Shown one piece after another: positions 41,435 through 51,016 of a DNA stretch of 64,000 bases (within the stretch, counting starts at the first letter, position 1; each line of letters begins with the position of its first letter). A program made the translations under genes and the position numbers. This DNA is from a bacterium 0.1xD8-71 (lineage in GTDB: Bacteria > Bacillota > Clostridia > Lachnospirales > Lachnospiraceae). The stretch lies in assembly GCA_003612405.1 (NCBI GenBank), contig RAYR01000014.1, forward strand, positions 1 through 64,000, written 5' to 3'. The notes under the pieces are model-generated. The model was given only the letters and a program-made list of their open reading frames with translations, was not told the DNA's origin and did not search any database.

Positions 41435-43595
41435 TATTGGCAATGGCAAAATAAATCACCGCCGTCACAATCAACGGGAAGAAGGCCTCCATGGTTCGTG
41501 AACGGATAATGTCAGATACTTTCGTCAGATCCTGCACGGCAATATACCCTACCACAGAAGTCATTTTTACCATGGAAATAAATTCGCCTTTCAGCACAGG
41601 AATAAAATTCCTGGCCGCCTGGGGAAATACAATCTTAAAAAATGTCTGTCCTTTCGTATAGCCCATGGCAAGGGCCGCCTCGCTCTGTCCTTTATCCACC
41701 GTTTCAATGCCAGTCCGCATCATCTCGGAAGAATAGGCTGCAAAGTTAATGGAAAAACCAATGATTGCAACCAGAATTTCAGAAATATCCATGGAACCAA
41801 AAATGCCATAATACAAAATCATAAGAAAAACCACAATCGGTGTTCCCTGAATCACCCGGACAAAAATCGCCCCAATGGTCTGTATTGTCTTATATCCGGT
41901 CCGACGCAGCATACATATCCCAAAGCCGAGACACAGACCGAAGATTCCTGAAAAGACCGAAATCAGTATGGTAACGCCAAGTCCTTGCAAAATCAAGCGC
42001 CATCGTCCCTCCACCACAAAGGTACTCCGGAAACTTTCCTCCAGACCTGCCCAGAATCCTTTCTTCGCCGTATTGTCTGAATCACGCACTAAAAGCACCA
42101 TAGCAGAATCATAGTGGGTATCTGCAAAATCTACCCTTTGTGCCCTCTCTTCTGTGATAGACATACTCCCGCTGACCACATCTGCCTTCCCACTTTCCAG
42201 GGCAACAATCAGCGAAGCGAATTCACAGGTTGTCATCTCAACCTTCATATCCAGTTCACGGGCAATCAGGAGCATCAGGTCTATCTCAAGCCCCAGTGGC
42301 TCACCGCTGCTTCCAAGATAGGTCATAGGCTCATGGGTACCATCATAGTAATAGCGGATAGTTCCCTTCTCACCCGGCCAGTCCTGCTTTGTCAATACTT
42401 TTACACTGTCATCTGCACCAAGCCATTTTTCCTTCAGGGATGCAATCGTCCCGTCCTCTTTAAATCTGGCAATCTCCGTATTAAATTGCTCCCGCAGCAG
42501 ACTCCCCTTCGGGAAAGCATATCCATACTTATCACGGGTGACGGCTTCCTGAAAGATTTTCAGTCCCTCATTCTTCGCCACTGCAAGCTGCGCCAACGGC
42601 TCATCCAGCACCCCGGCATCCACACGATCCGCCTTAAGGGCCGCGACAATATCAGGAACAGAATTATAATAGGAGAAATCCTCCGCCCCCGGAATCAATT
42701 CCTGTGCAAGCTGATCGTAAATCCCGCCATTTAATACAGCAAACCTTGCGCCGGCAAAATCCGAAAGCGCCTCATATTCTTCTTCAGTCTGTCCACCTTG
42801 TTCCGACCTTACCATAACGGCAGTCACCGAAGGATACACACAATCAGAAAACGCAATATGCTTCCGTCTTTCTTCGGTGGCATTTAGATTCGCCATAATA
42901 CAGTCAATGTCACCTGCCTCAGCCGCCGCTATAATACCGTCATAATCGTAAATCTTAATTTCCACTTCCGCATTTAACCACGCTCCAAAGCGGTAAATCA
43001 ACTCCACATCATACCCTGTGAGCGTCGTCCCCTCATAGTAACTGAAGGGCTGGACCATTCCTGTGGTTCCCACCTTTAATTTACAATCCGGTGCCTGCGG
43101 CGTTGGTATTTCCGGCATGGTTGACTCCGCCCTGCTTACCCAGCGGTCATACATCTCATCCAGTGTCCCTTCCGCCTTTGCTTCCGCAAGGAACCGGTTC
43201 ACTTTATCCTCTAAATTGTCAATCTGACTTTTCGGAGAGATTCCCACGGCTACATCCATGCTCTCTCCCAAATCTTCCTCCAAAAGCTCCACGTTCTCAA
43301 GCCCGCTGGCAATGGCAAATTCCATCATCACCCGGTCATAAACAAAGCCGTCAAGTTTCCCCTGTGAAATGGCAAGATACCCTGATGAATTGCCGGAATA
43401 TGTTTTATGCTTCGCGTCAGGCAGATATTTTTCTGCCATATACATGCCTGCCCCGCCTTCCGGCACGCCTATGGTATAGGCGGGATTGTTAAGCTGTTCT
43501 ATGGTGGTGATCTTCTCATTTTCCTGCTTTTTGCATCCTTCGAGACAAAGCATCCCTAAAAGGACAACTATCAGAAACGCTGTTCTTTTTTGCAA
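41352..43595 (-). CDS. Fused amino-acid ABC binding protein and permease
   Basis: 747 residues. A lipoprotein signal (LCLEGC, Cys about 20) is followed by a partial type 3 solute-binding module (about 31-155), a second complete one (about 170-393; VGTTGMVQPFSYYEGTTLTG), a third partial one (about 410-505; EPMTYLGSSGEPLGLEIDLM), and then an HisM/GlnP-type permease (520-740) with the EAA loop (SEAALAMGYTKGQTFFKIVF). Fused binding-protein/permease subunits are known in Firmicutes glutamine and arginine importers. Its ATPase is at 38756. Start has AAAGG at -10. Confidence 0.85.
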   Translation of the reverse strand: MQKRTAFLIVVLLGMLCLEGCKKQENEKITTIEQLNNPAYTIGVPEGGAGMYMAEKYLPDAKHKTYSGNSSGYLAISQGKLDGFVYDRVMMEFAIASGLENVELLEEDLGESMDVAVGISPKSQIDNLEDKVNRFLAEAKAEGTLDEMYDRWVSRAESTMPEIPTPQAPDCKLKVGTTGMVQPFSYYEGTTLTGYDVELIYRFGAWLNAEVEIKIYDYDGIIAAAEAGDIDCIMANLNATEERRKHIAFSDCVYPSVTAVMVRSEQGGQTEEEYEALSDFAGARFAVLNGGIYDQLAQELIPGAEDFSYYNSVPDIVAALKADRVDAGVLDEPLAQLAVAKNEGLKIFQEAVTRDKYGYAFPKGSLLREQFNTEIARFKEDGTIASLKEKWLGADDSVKVLTKQDWPGEKGTIRYYYDGTHEPMTYLGSSGEPLGLEIDLMLLIARELDMKVEMTTCEFASLIVALESGKADVVSGSMSITEERAQRVDFADTHYDSAMVLLVRDSDNTAKKGFWAGLEESFRSTFVVEGRWRLILQGLGVTILISVFSGIFGLCLGFGICMLRRTGYKTIQTIGAIFVRVIQGTPIVVFLMILYYGIFGSMDISEILVAIIGFSINFAAYSSEMMRTGIETVDKGQSEAALAMGYTKGQTFFKIVFPQAARNFIPVLKGEFISMVKMTSVVGYIAVQDLTKVSDIIRSRTMEAFFPLIVTAVIYFAIANIMTAALSFAERKVAPKRNKRSVKQFGK

Positions 43596-43619
43596 TACCT
43601 TTTCCTCACTTTCCGCCTG

Positions 43620-43709
43620 TCATAATTCCTCTGTCCCGACACAGGGCTTCCCATATCTTGGACAATCATAAGTACATGGACAAAATCCCCTGTTATCACA
43701 ATTTTCCAT
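43620..43709 (-). CDS. 29-residue cysteine-rich protein
   Basis: AGGAG lies 7 bp before ATG 43709. The peptide carries five Cys in 29 residues (CDNRGFCPCTYDCPRYGKPC), suggesting a metal site. It ends 24 bp before the transporter start and a good promoter lies upstream (TGAAAA, 17 bp, TATAAT at about 43768-43796), so it would be the first gene of that operon. Too short for usual gene calling; the family is not known to me. Confidence 0.55.
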   Translation of the reverse strand: MENCDNRGFCPCTYDCPRYGKPCVGTEEL

Positions 43710-43800
43710 AAATATTCTCCTATCTCGTTTTAATTTTTCGCGTTTTACTTCAGTTTCCAACGAAATTATTATAACAGATAGACTTTTTGATTTTCACCGT

Positions 43801-44055
43801 ATGGTACAATTCGTCTTTTTGGAGGTACACTTTACAATTATTGTATCCTGCAGACAAGCTTCCGTATTATTCAGTGCAATTTTAAAAGCGAAGGGAATTC
43901 TCTGCCGTTCCAGGGCCGGATTTATGGATTTTGGTAATACAGGTGACAGCTATATGGAACATTGGGTCAATGAGTACCAGGATTTCAAGAAAAACAGATG
44001 GATTCTGGCAGAACTGTTGACGGAAGCTGACAAAAACATGGATCAATTAGAATAA
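43801..44055 (+). pseudogene. Transglutaminase-like protein fragment
   Basis: CRQASVLFSAILKAKGILCR (Cys) and GDSYMEHWVNEYQD (His) are the catalytic stretch of the bacterial transglutaminase-like superfamily. Family members are several times longer; here the domain is cut at both ends, with a short unrelated C-terminus. Divergent from the transporter operon. Confidence 0.5.
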
Positions 44056-44545
44056 TTGTATACTACAAATGAGAAGTTTTCTGTTATAATAAATAATACA
44101 CTGAACATCTATTATGATACTTTTGGTTAATACGATGTTGGGAAATAGATGATACGAATGAATGTCCCTAAAAGAAGAACTTATTTAAAATCATGACCAC
44201 CCGTCAATAACAGATAATTTCCTGTTTCGCACTCCTACGTTTCTCTTTTAAGAAACTCCGGCGCACTCAACTGACTAAAACCATTAAGGAAGAAGACCTT
44301 GTAAGAACGAGTCCTACAAGGTCCTGAATTTTACTGTTTTTTCTTGTTGCTTCTGTCGCTCTTGGCAAAAATTATAATCTGCATGGAGCAAAAATGTGGT
44401 CTGCAAAAACATAGTACATTTTGGGGACAGACATCTGCAGCAGAGACATCGGTTTCCCTTCTATTCATGGCAACAAACAATTTGCAAATCTATTATCTAA
44501 ATGATTCGATACACTCCCCTCCGGGAAACGGTAATTTATAGAACG
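44056..44545. other. Intergenic region with duplicated guaA2 3' flank
   Basis: No credible gene. Bases about 44291-44408 repeat 45823-45942 with few changes, including the ACCTTGTAAG/CCTACAAGGT hairpin and the GCATGGAGCAAAAATGTGGT stretch. Confidence 0.6.
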
Positions 44546-45165
44546 GTCTTTGCTCTGCCCCTAAAGGGCTACCTTATTTGCTTTGTTTTACCGGCCACCC
44601 GTAAACGGGTCTATATACTCTTTTAGCTGATTCTGGATATACTCTTGTATCTTCTTCGCATTTTTTCCTACTGTATCTACGTAATATCCTCTACACCAGA
44701 AATGTCGATTCCCATACTTATACTTCAGATTGGCATGTCTCTCAAATTTCATCAGCGTACTCTTCCCTTTCAGATATCCCATAAAGCTTGATACGCTTAT
44801 GTTGGGTGGTATCCTTACCAGCATATGTACATGATCTCTGCACATTTCCGCTTCTATGATCTCCACCCCTTTTCTCTTACACAGCATACTTAAGATATTC
44901 GCTATGTCCCGTTTGAGCTGACCATATATGACCTTTCTCCTGAATTTTGGTGCAAATACCACATGATATTTACACTCCCACTTTGAATGTGATAAACTAT
45001 TCATGTCCATTTGGACTACCTCCTTTGCTACTTTTTGTGCGGTTGGCGAACCTGCACTTATTATAGCACTGGAGGTTTTTCTTGAAGCTAAAGCTGTCCG
45101 TGGACACACCTGCATAGCAGGTGGTTTATTTTAAGATGTTTATACAAAAATATGCACCATGTTAA
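44545..45165 (-). mobile_element. IS200-type insertion sequence
   Basis: Single TnpA gene flanked by short hairpins (GCCCCTAAAGGGC at 44557 on the right of transcription; ACCTGC-ATA-GCAGGT at 45107 on the left), as needed by the single-strand transposition of this family. No TnpB is present. Confidence 0.7.
44588..45010 (-). CDS. tnpA: IS200 transposase TnpA (Y1 HUH nuclease)
   Basis: 140 residues from ATG 45010 (AAAGGAGG upstream; the frame is open further, but the family starts MDMNSLSHSKWECKYHVVF). HUH motif in CRDHVHMLVRIPP; catalytic Tyr in GYYVDTVGKNAKKIQEYIQN. It cuts and rejoins single-stranded element ends. The gene looks intact, so the element may be active. Confidence 0.9.
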   Translation of the reverse strand: MDMNSLSHSKWECKYHVVFAPKFRRKVIYGQLKRDIANILSMLCKRKGVEIIEAEMCRDHVHMLVRIPPNISVSSFMGYLKGKSTLMKFERHANLKYKYGNRHFWCRGYYVDTVGKNAKKIQEYIQNQLKEYIDPFTGGR

Positions 45166-45182
45166 TCTTCACATGGTGCATA
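45151..45182. terminator. 12-bp hairpin with half-sites of the palindrome family
   Basis: TATGCACCATGT and ACATGGTGCATA are perfectly complementary around TAATCTTC. It could be a transcript end between the hypothetical gene at 45211 and the IS200. The 9-mer GCACCATGT is also half of the 20-bp palindrome. Confidence 0.45.
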
Positions 45183-45210
45183 CTCTCACAATAATTTATG
45201 CACAACAAAA

Positions 45211-45556
45211 TCATTTACTACGCAAAATACCTCTGTTGATTGCGCCGTACAATTCTGTTCCATTTTGTTCCTTCTTCCCTGTCAGCAGCTTTTCCAATTT
45301 TTCGAGAAAAGATACATAAAACTGCCTTTCCTTTACAAGTGCCTGTTGTTCTTCAATACTTATAGCCCGATTAGGTTCCAGAGGATGGTCAAAATCATAT
45401 AAAGCTTTTTGGGTAGCCCGCATTGCGGACTCCATGGAATTACCCAAAATATCCGTACTATTTGGCTACATATTGTGAAAATGTAGAAGTCCCGTTACTT
45501 TTCTGCTTATTTTCATATGATATGATATTCTGCTGATAATTAGAATTAACCTGCAT
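45211..45556 (-). pseudogene. Hypothetical gene split by a frameshift
   Basis: ATG 45556 begins MQVNSNYQQNIISYENKQKS and stops after 32 codons at VAK. The next frame continues TDILGNSMESAMRATQKALY to EKLEKLLTGKKEQNG and ends at 45211. Joined they give about 115 residues without a recognised domain. An intact AGAGGGGG site precedes the first ATG, so the frameshift is recent. Confidence 0.45.
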
Positions 45557-45956
45557 TTGCGCTACCCCCTCTTTTCTCACACATCCCACAAATATAAATA
45601 TGCATAACTGAATGGTTTACTTTGTAATTATCCACTATCTCACTTTATACTCATATTATTTATCGGTCAAAAATTGAATATTTTAATATATTCCACCTCA
45701 AATTTACTTTACAATGACATATCATGCCCCTTTGACTTCTCCTTTCTCGACTCGGTTATCTGTTCCACACAGCATAAGAAGGACGATAAGGGGAAAGGGA
45801 AGAGGTAGGAAGGTTGAGAGAAAAGAAGAGGACCCTGTAAGAACGAATCCTACAAGGTCCTGAATTTTACTGTTTTTTCTTGTTGCCTCTGTCGCTCTTG
45901 GCAAAAATTATAATCTGCATGGAGCAAAAATGTGGTCTGCAAGAATAATAACATCT
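45557..45956. other. Intergenic region with guaA2 terminator
   Basis: No gene. It holds the guaA2 3' flank, with AGGACCTTGTAGGATT/TTACAGGGTCCT (about 45828-45860) as a probable minus-strand terminator, and is the second copy of the repeat at 44291. Confidence 0.55.
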
Positions 45957-47531
45957 TTATTCCAGTTCAATCGTCCCGGGAGGCTTACTCGTCAAATCAT
46001 ACATTACCCGGTTAATCCCCTTAACCTCATTGATAATCCTGTTCATAACCCCCTGTAGCACTGCCCAGGGAATCTCCGCACTCTCCGCCGTCATGAAATC
46101 AATGGTCTTGACCGCTCGCAACGCCACAGCGTAGTCATATGTTCTTTCGTCTCCCATAACGCCAACACTTCGCATATTGGTAAGCGCCGCAAAATACTGA
46201 TCCGGTTTCCAAGGCGCCGCCGTGCCCTGCTCTTTGACATACGACACAGCCGCCCTGTCCACCTCTTCCCGATAGATTGCATCCGCATCCTGCACAATCC
46301 GCACTTTTTCATCCGTCACTTCCCCAACGATCCGGACGCCCAGTCCCGGACCCGGAAACGGCTGTCTGTTCACCAGATATTCCGGAATACCAAGCTCCAA
46401 TCCTACTTTGCGCACCTCATCTTTAAAAAGATCCCGAAGAGGTTCAATAATCTCCTTAAAATCCACATAATCAGGGAGACCACCTACATTGTGGTGGGAT
46501 TTGATAACCGCGCTCTCACCGCCAAGGCCGCTCTCCACCACATCCGGATAAATCGTTCCCTGTACAAGAAAATCCACAGTACCAATTTTCTTTGCCTCTT
46601 CCTCAAACACACGGATAAACTCTTCCCCGATGATCTTTCGCTTCTGTTCCGGTTCTTCCACGCCGGCCAATTTCTCATAAAAACGCTCCTGAGCATTGAC
46701 ACGGATAAAATGCAGATCATAATTTCCTTCCGGCCCGAAAACTGCTTCCACTTCATCACCCTCGTTTTTACGAAGAAGGCCATGATCCACAAAAACACAG
46801 GTCAGCTGACTTCCGATTGCTTTCGATAAAAGTACTGCCGCCACAGAGGAATCCACGCCGCCGGAAAGAGCACAGAGCACTCTGCCGTCTCCCACTTTAT
46901 TACGGATTGTTTCTATAGACTGTTTCACAAAGGAATCCACCTTCCAGTCGCCCGCGCAGCCGCATACCTGATAAACGAAGTTAGACAGCATCTTCATACC
47001 CTCGACAGTATGAAGGACTTCCGGATGAAACTGAATGGCATACAGCTTCCTGTCCGGATTCTCCGCCGCCGCCACAGGACAGTCTGCGGTATGGGCGCAA
47101 ATGCCAAACCCGGGCGCAATTTGGGCAATATAATCGTTATGACTCATCCAACAGACTGTCTTCGGCGATACATTCTGAAAAAGGGCGCTGTGATTGTCCA
47201 CCATGACTTCTATCTTGCCATATTCCCTGACAGGCGCCTTCTCCACTTTACCGCCCAACACCTGCATCATAAGCTGTGCGCCATAACAAAGTCCGAGCAC
47301 GGGAACTCCCATCTCAAAAAGTTCCGGAGAACAGGTCGCCGCCCCCGGTTCATAACAACTGTTAGGGCCTCCGGTCAGGATAATTCCTTTCGGATTCATC
47401 TCCCGTATCTTCTCAAGATCTGTCTTATAAGAATAAATTTCACAATAAACATTACACTCTCTGACCCGGCGCGCCACCAACTGGTTATACTGTCCACCAA
47501 AGTCAATCACTATGACGGTTTCTCTGCTCAT
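45957..47531 (-). CDS. guaA: GMP synthase (glutamine-hydrolysing), complete
   Basis: 524 residues from ATG 47531 ([20 protein letters not shown]); ATG 47543 is an alternative. A promoter with TATACT at 47590-47595 rules out the upstream start at 47618. The class I amidotransferase domain is intact (Cys in [10 protein letters not shown], His and Glu in AIQFHPEV). The ATP-pyrophosphatase has [11 protein letters not shown] and the end reads [11 protein letters not shown]. It makes GMP from XMP with glutamine. Its 3' end differs from guaA1 in the att core, which fits the absence of IMEs here. Confidence 0.93.
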   Translation of the reverse strand: MSRETVIVIDFGGQYNQLVARRVRECNVYCEIYSYKTDLEKIREMNPKGIILTGGPNSCYEPGAATCSPELFEMGVPVLGLCYGAQLMMQVLGGKVEKAPVREYGKIEVMVDNHSALFQNVSPKTVCWMSHNDYIAQIAPGFGICAHTADCPVAAAENPDRKLYAIQFHPEVLHTVEGMKMLSNFVYQVCGCAGDWKVDSFVKQSIETIRNKVGDGRVLCALSGGVDSSVAAVLLSKAIGSQLTCVFVDHGLLRKNEGDEVEAVFGPEGNYDLHFIRVNAQERFYEKLAGVEEPEQKRKIIGEEFIRVFEEEAKKIGTVDFLVQGTIYPDVVESGLGGESAVIKSHHNVGGLPDYVDFKEIIEPLRDLFKDEVRKVGLELGIPEYLVNRQPFPGPGLGVRIVGEVTDEKVRIVQDADAIYREEVDRAAVSYVKEQGTAAPWKPDQYFAALTNMRSVGVMGDERTYDYAVALRAVKTIDFMTAESAEIPWAVLQGVMNRIINEVKGINRVMYDLTSKPPGTIELE

Positions 47532-47589
47532 GTTCTCAACCATGCCTTTCTCTTTGTCTGTCTTTCCTAACATCTGGCCCTGCCCATAA

Positions 47590-47618
47590 AGTATACTATC
47601 AACCCATCCGTATTGCAA
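47590..47618 (-). promoter_or_regulatory. Promoter of guaA2
   Basis: On the minus strand TTGCAA (47613-47618), 17 bp, TATACT (47590-47595), inside the gap after the MATE gene stop. Confidence 0.65.
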
Positions 47619-47628
47619 GAAGCACCCT

Positions 47629-49014
47629 CTATTTCCCGGCCGCCTCCCGCCTGCGCATAATGGTCTCCCACTTGCCGCCGCGGTAACGCAGCGTATAACA
47701 AATCGCCCGGAAAGTCCAGTCTATGGTCATGGCAATCCATATCCCCATCAATCCCAAATGGAACGCATAGCTGAAAACATATGCCGTAATGATACGGAAC
47801 GTCCACATGGACAGAATCGCTATAATCATCGTCCACACCACATCCCCGGCTGCTCTCAAAGTATTGGGCAGGGAAAAAGACGGCACCCAGGAAATCATAC
47901 ACATGACTGCATGGAAACGAATGACCTGTACTGCAAGCGTCGTGGTCTCCGGTGTCAACTGATAAATCTTTACAAAAAGGGGTGCTCCCACAATCATAAT
48001 CAATGACACGCCGCTCATACAAAGCCAGACCAGGCGCATCATTTTTCTGGTATAATATCTGACCTGTCCGATTTCGCCTGCCCCGATGCAGACACTGCTT
48101 ACCGACAGAATCGCCATTCCTATGGCCATACCGGGGAGAATATTAAAGTTGGTGATGGTGCCGCAGACTGCGTTCGCCGCTATGGCGGAAGTGCCGAAAG
48201 TGGATACCAGACTTAAGAGCAGAATTTTACCCAGTTGAAACAGACTGTTCTCCAAGCCGTTGGGGATTCCGATAAAAAGAATCCTTTTGACCAGCGGGAA
48301 ATCCATACGTACCGTCAGCCTGCCTTTAAAGTGAATGTCTCTCTTTTCATCCAGCATCAGCCTGAAAATAAGAACTGCCGACACGATTCTTGCAACCAGC
48401 GTTGCAATCGCCGCCCCGGCTACGCCCATGCCAAATCCAAAGATAAGAATTGCATTTCCCACCAGATTAATCAGATTCATCAACAGGGAAATATACATGG
48501 TTGTCCGTGAATTTCCCATGGCTCTGAAAAGTGCGGCGCACCCATTATAAAGCGCCAGCGGACAGATAGAAAGCCCGGTGATGATCAGATACGTGGTGGC
48601 ACTGCTCATGACCGCCTCTTCCACCTGCCCGAACACTGCCCGCAGGATAACTTTGTGTGCGCCAAGGAACAGTATCGTCGTTGCAAGAGATGCATAAAGC
48701 AAAAAGAGCACCATCTGCCACGCCGACCTGCCCGCCTGTTCTTTATTCTTTTGTCCCAGAGCATGCCCCGCCACAACGGCACCGCCCGTAGCCAGTGCCG
48801 CAAAAATATTGATCACCAGAATATTGACACTATCCACCAGGGACACGCCCGACACAGCCGCCTCCCCCACACCGGAAATCATGACCGTGTCAAGCATACC
48901 CACTAAAATAGCAAGAAGCTGTTCCATGATCAGTGGCAGGATCAGTCTCCTTAAATCCACATTGCTATATAAAGTTCCCTGTATTTCTTCCCTGGTTACA
49001 TTTCGTGTTTTCAT
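47629..49014 (-). CDS. MATE-family efflux transporter
   Basis: 461 residues from ATG 49014 (GCAGGG upstream), with about twelve transmembrane helices in two similar halves ([20 protein letters not shown]; later [20 protein letters not shown]). MATE proteins export cationic drugs or metabolites using sodium or proton gradients. The substrate is unknown. A monocistronic gene between spoIIID and guaA2. Confidence 0.9.
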   Translation of the reverse strand: MKTRNVTREEIQGTLYSNVDLRRLILPLIMEQLLAILVGMLDTVMISGVGEAAVSGVSLVDSVNILVINIFAALATGGAVVAGHALGQKNKEQAGRSAWQMVLFLLYASLATTILFLGAHKVILRAVFGQVEEAVMSSATTYLIITGLSICPLALYNGCAALFRAMGNSRTTMYISLLMNLINLVGNAILIFGFGMGVAGAAIATLVARIVSAVLIFRLMLDEKRDIHFKGRLTVRMDFPLVKRILFIGIPNGLENSLFQLGKILLLSLVSTFGTSAIAANAVCGTITNFNILPGMAIGMAILSVSSVCIGAGEIGQVRYYTRKMMRLVWLCMSGVSLIMIVGAPLFVKIYQLTPETTTLAVQVIRFHAVMCMISWVPSFSLPNTLRAAGDVVWTMIIAILSMWTFRIITAYVFSYAFHLGLMGIWIAMTIDWTFRAICYTLRYRGGKWETIMRRREAAGK

Positions 49015-49097
49015 CGCTACATTCCCTGCCGAAGACAAGCCTGTTGTTCATAAAGAATACTGAAAACATTCTATGCTCATTTTATGGGAATGTAAAG

Positions 49098-49355
49098 TCA
49101 GTTCATATGTTGATGCAGATATTTTTCTCTGGTTGCCAGGCCGCCGCGTATATGCCGTTCTGATTTATTGACATCCAGCACTTTCCTTGCTTCCGCTGCG
49201 AGGCTCGGATTCAGTTGTACGAGACGGTCTGTTACGTCTTTATGTACTGTGGACTTTGAAATCCCAAACTCTTTCGCCGTCTGTCTCACCGTAGCATTAT
49301 TCTCAATGATATAATTGGCAATCTGAATTGCACGTTCCTCAATATAATCTTTCAA
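49098..49355 (-). CDS. spoIIID: Sporulation regulator SpoIIID
   Basis: 85 residues, the normal length. Helix-turn-helix TVRQTAKEFGISKSTVHKDV and the basic C-terminal stretch SERHIRGGLATREKYL are diagnostic. SpoIIID activates and represses mother-cell genes with sigma-E during endospore formation. It is preceded by a sigma-E-type promoter (49384-49413). This gene identifies the host as a spore former. Confidence 0.93.
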   Translation of the reverse strand: MKDYIEERAIQIANYIIENNATVRQTAKEFGISKSTVHKDVTDRLVQLNPSLAAEARKVLDVNKSERHIRGGLATREKYLHQHMN

Positions 49356-49383
49356 AAGGAAACCCCTCAGAACACTTTTTTAC

Positions 49384-49413
49384 ATTGTATGAGGGGTTGG
49401 GAGGGGTTATGAC
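49384..49413 (-). promoter_or_regulatory. Sigma-E-type promoter of spoIIID
   Basis: On the minus strand GTCATAAC (49406-49413), 14 bp, CATACAAT (49384-49391), fitting the sigma-E consensus. An AACCCCTCA/TGAGGGGTT inverted repeat (49361-49398) overlaps the -10 region. Confidence 0.6.
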
Positions 49414-49453
49414 TGTTTGTATAAAACGTATTCATCTGCTCTCGCAGCGTTCC

Positions 49454-50140
49454 CTACCGCGTCGGCATCCGGAATCCCACAAGCGCTTTATTCAAATAAT
49501 CATTGAATGGTTTCATAACCCGGAAAACCTCTGCCGCCTTTGCAAGAAGGGCTTCTGCGTCATTCCATTCTTCATCCCCTATGGGATATTCCAGATACCA
49601 GCTCTTATATTTTAAATACTCTGCCTGAGGATGTGTTTTCTCATATCCCGCAGGGACATTTTTTAATGCTGTTCCCTGTACTGTGAAATACCTTTTAAAT
49701 TCCGGATCATGTATGATTTTTTCCCATTCCTGTCCATTTTGTGCAATATAATCCCGTACCATTGCCGTCGCATCCTTAAACATATCTGCAAACAGGCCGC
49801 CGCCTAAAAAGGACTGGTTGCCAGGCTTTATCATAAGATAATATCCCACAGGAACCGGAAGTTTCCCCTTAGAGGAAATATGGGCCCGGAAAGCAGGATT
49901 ATAGGGTGATTTGTCATGACTGAAACGGGTATCCCTCACCATCTTAAAGGTAAGATCTTTCGGATTGTTATGTAAGATACCGCTGTCAAATTTTCCGATT
50001 TCCATCATCAGAGCCTGCAATAATTTTTCAAATTCTTCATTCGCCTTTTTATACTCATCTTTGTTGGCGTGATACCATTCGCGGTTGTTATTCTTGTCCA
50101 ATGCCGATAAATAATCGATCATAAGCTGTGTATTCATCAT
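49454..50140 (-). CDS. DUF2461 protein (TIGR02453 family)
   Basis: 228 residues, full length. Family motifs: LDKNNNREWYHANKDEYKKA at the start, MVRDTRFSHDKSPYNPAFRA, and GGLFADMFKDATAMVRDYIA. The function is unknown; it is a widespread soluble protein. Lies 11 bp downstream of the sigma factor gene and is probably co-transcribed with it. Confidence 0.88.
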   Translation of the reverse strand: MMNTQLMIDYLSALDKNNNREWYHANKDEYKKANEEFEKLLQALMMEIGKFDSGILHNNPKDLTFKMVRDTRFSHDKSPYNPAFRAHISSKGKLPVPVGYYLMIKPGNQSFLGGGLFADMFKDATAMVRDYIAQNGQEWEKIIHDPEFKRYFTVQGTALKNVPAGYEKTHPQAEYLKYKSWYLEYPIGDEEWNDAEALLAKAAEVFRVMKPFNDYLNKALVGFRMPTR

Positions 50141-50150
50141 CTGGTCTCCT

Positions 50151-50999
50151 TTATGAATTCTGTATAATGGAAAACTGTGTGGAATCCAAAAACTCCTGTA
50201 TCAAATGTTTTACACGTTCAGGGGATTGGTAAGGTTTACAAAATGAGAAATCCTGTGATAAGTCATCAATCTCTTCCATGGCGTTTTTTACATCTATCAT
50301 AGTCTGTACGGAAATTTCCGAAGCTCTCGTAAAATCCAGCTGCAACGGATTTATTCTATGGCTCTGTATTGCATAGTTTACCCTGTCTTTACATTTACAT
50401 CTGCCACTGCCGTATTCTCCGCAATATTGTCCGAGAAATTCTGCCATCTTTTTGCGTATTCTGGAAAGCCGCTGTCGGTACGCTTCCGGGGTCATGTTCA
50501 AAATATCCCCTGCAATGCGGCTGTCAACTTGAAACATCGTTCCCAATATGAAAATGCATCTGCTTTCGGTATCAAGGCACTGCAACATCACATTGGTACA
50601 GGACAGTTTCAGTTCCTCTGCCAGGATATCCTTCTCTACGTTCTGCGTCAGATCCGGTATATCCTGTATCTTACTGTTTTGTATGTCGTTGGCATAATAC
50701 TCAAAGCTCAAAGGATAGTGGGCAAACATATGCTTTTTATAAACTTTCAGATGATTGACAGCAATGCTGAATACCCATGTCGTAAAGGAACTGTCACCTC
50801 TGAAAGTAGACAGATGCGTGATCATTTTCAACAGAATATCCTGCGTGGCATCCTCTGCATCTGCAAATGTGCCAAGCATCCGTAAAGATAAGTTGAAAAC
50901 CATATCCTGCACCCCTGCAACGAGTGTTTCAAGGGCTTTTTTGTCCCCTGCTGTGGCCTGGTTAATCAAAGACTGTAATTCTTCATTTGTTTTTTTCAT
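50151..50999 (-). CDS. ECF-type RNA polymerase sigma factor with C-terminal extension
   Basis: 282 residues. Region 2 (about 25-95: DAEDATQDILLKMITHLSTF, then WVFSIAVNHLKVYKKH) and region 4 (about 140-190: SRIAGDILNMTPEAYRQRLS, RIRKKM) are clear. The last 90 residues, starting with a Cys cluster (GRCKCKDRVNY), are not in simple ECF factors and could sense signals or bind metal. No anti-sigma gene is adjacent. Directly downstream of the peptide-resistance-type ABC genes. Confidence 0.82.
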   Translation of the reverse strand: MKKTNEELQSLINQATAGDKKALETLVAGVQDMVFNLSLRMLGTFADAEDATQDILLKMITHLSTFRGDSSFTTWVFSIAVNHLKVYKKHMFAHYPLSFEYYANDIQNSKIQDIPDLTQNVEKDILAEELKLSCTNVMLQCLDTESRCIFILGTMFQVDSRIAGDILNMTPEAYRQRLSRIRKKMAEFLGQYCGEYGSGRCKCKDRVNYAIQSHRINPLQLDFTRASEISVQTMIDVKNAMEEIDDLSQDFSFCKPYQSPERVKHLIQEFLDSTQFSIIQNS

Positions 51000-51016
51000 A
51001 GACTTTTCCCTCCTGT

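Noticed and set aside
45722..45904. 60-residue minus-strand ORF before guaA2's terminator region
   Set aside because: It overlaps the terminator and the duplicated flank; no start signal or homology.
45957..45971. guaA2 3' end as a second IME insertion site
   Set aside because: The sequence TCCAGTTCAATC lacks the ACTCGAACTC core, and no integrase or element end is adjacent.
48235..48510. Plus-strand ORFs opposite the MATE and permease genes
   Set aside because: Shadow frames of well-supported genes with atypical His/Asn/Gln-rich composition.
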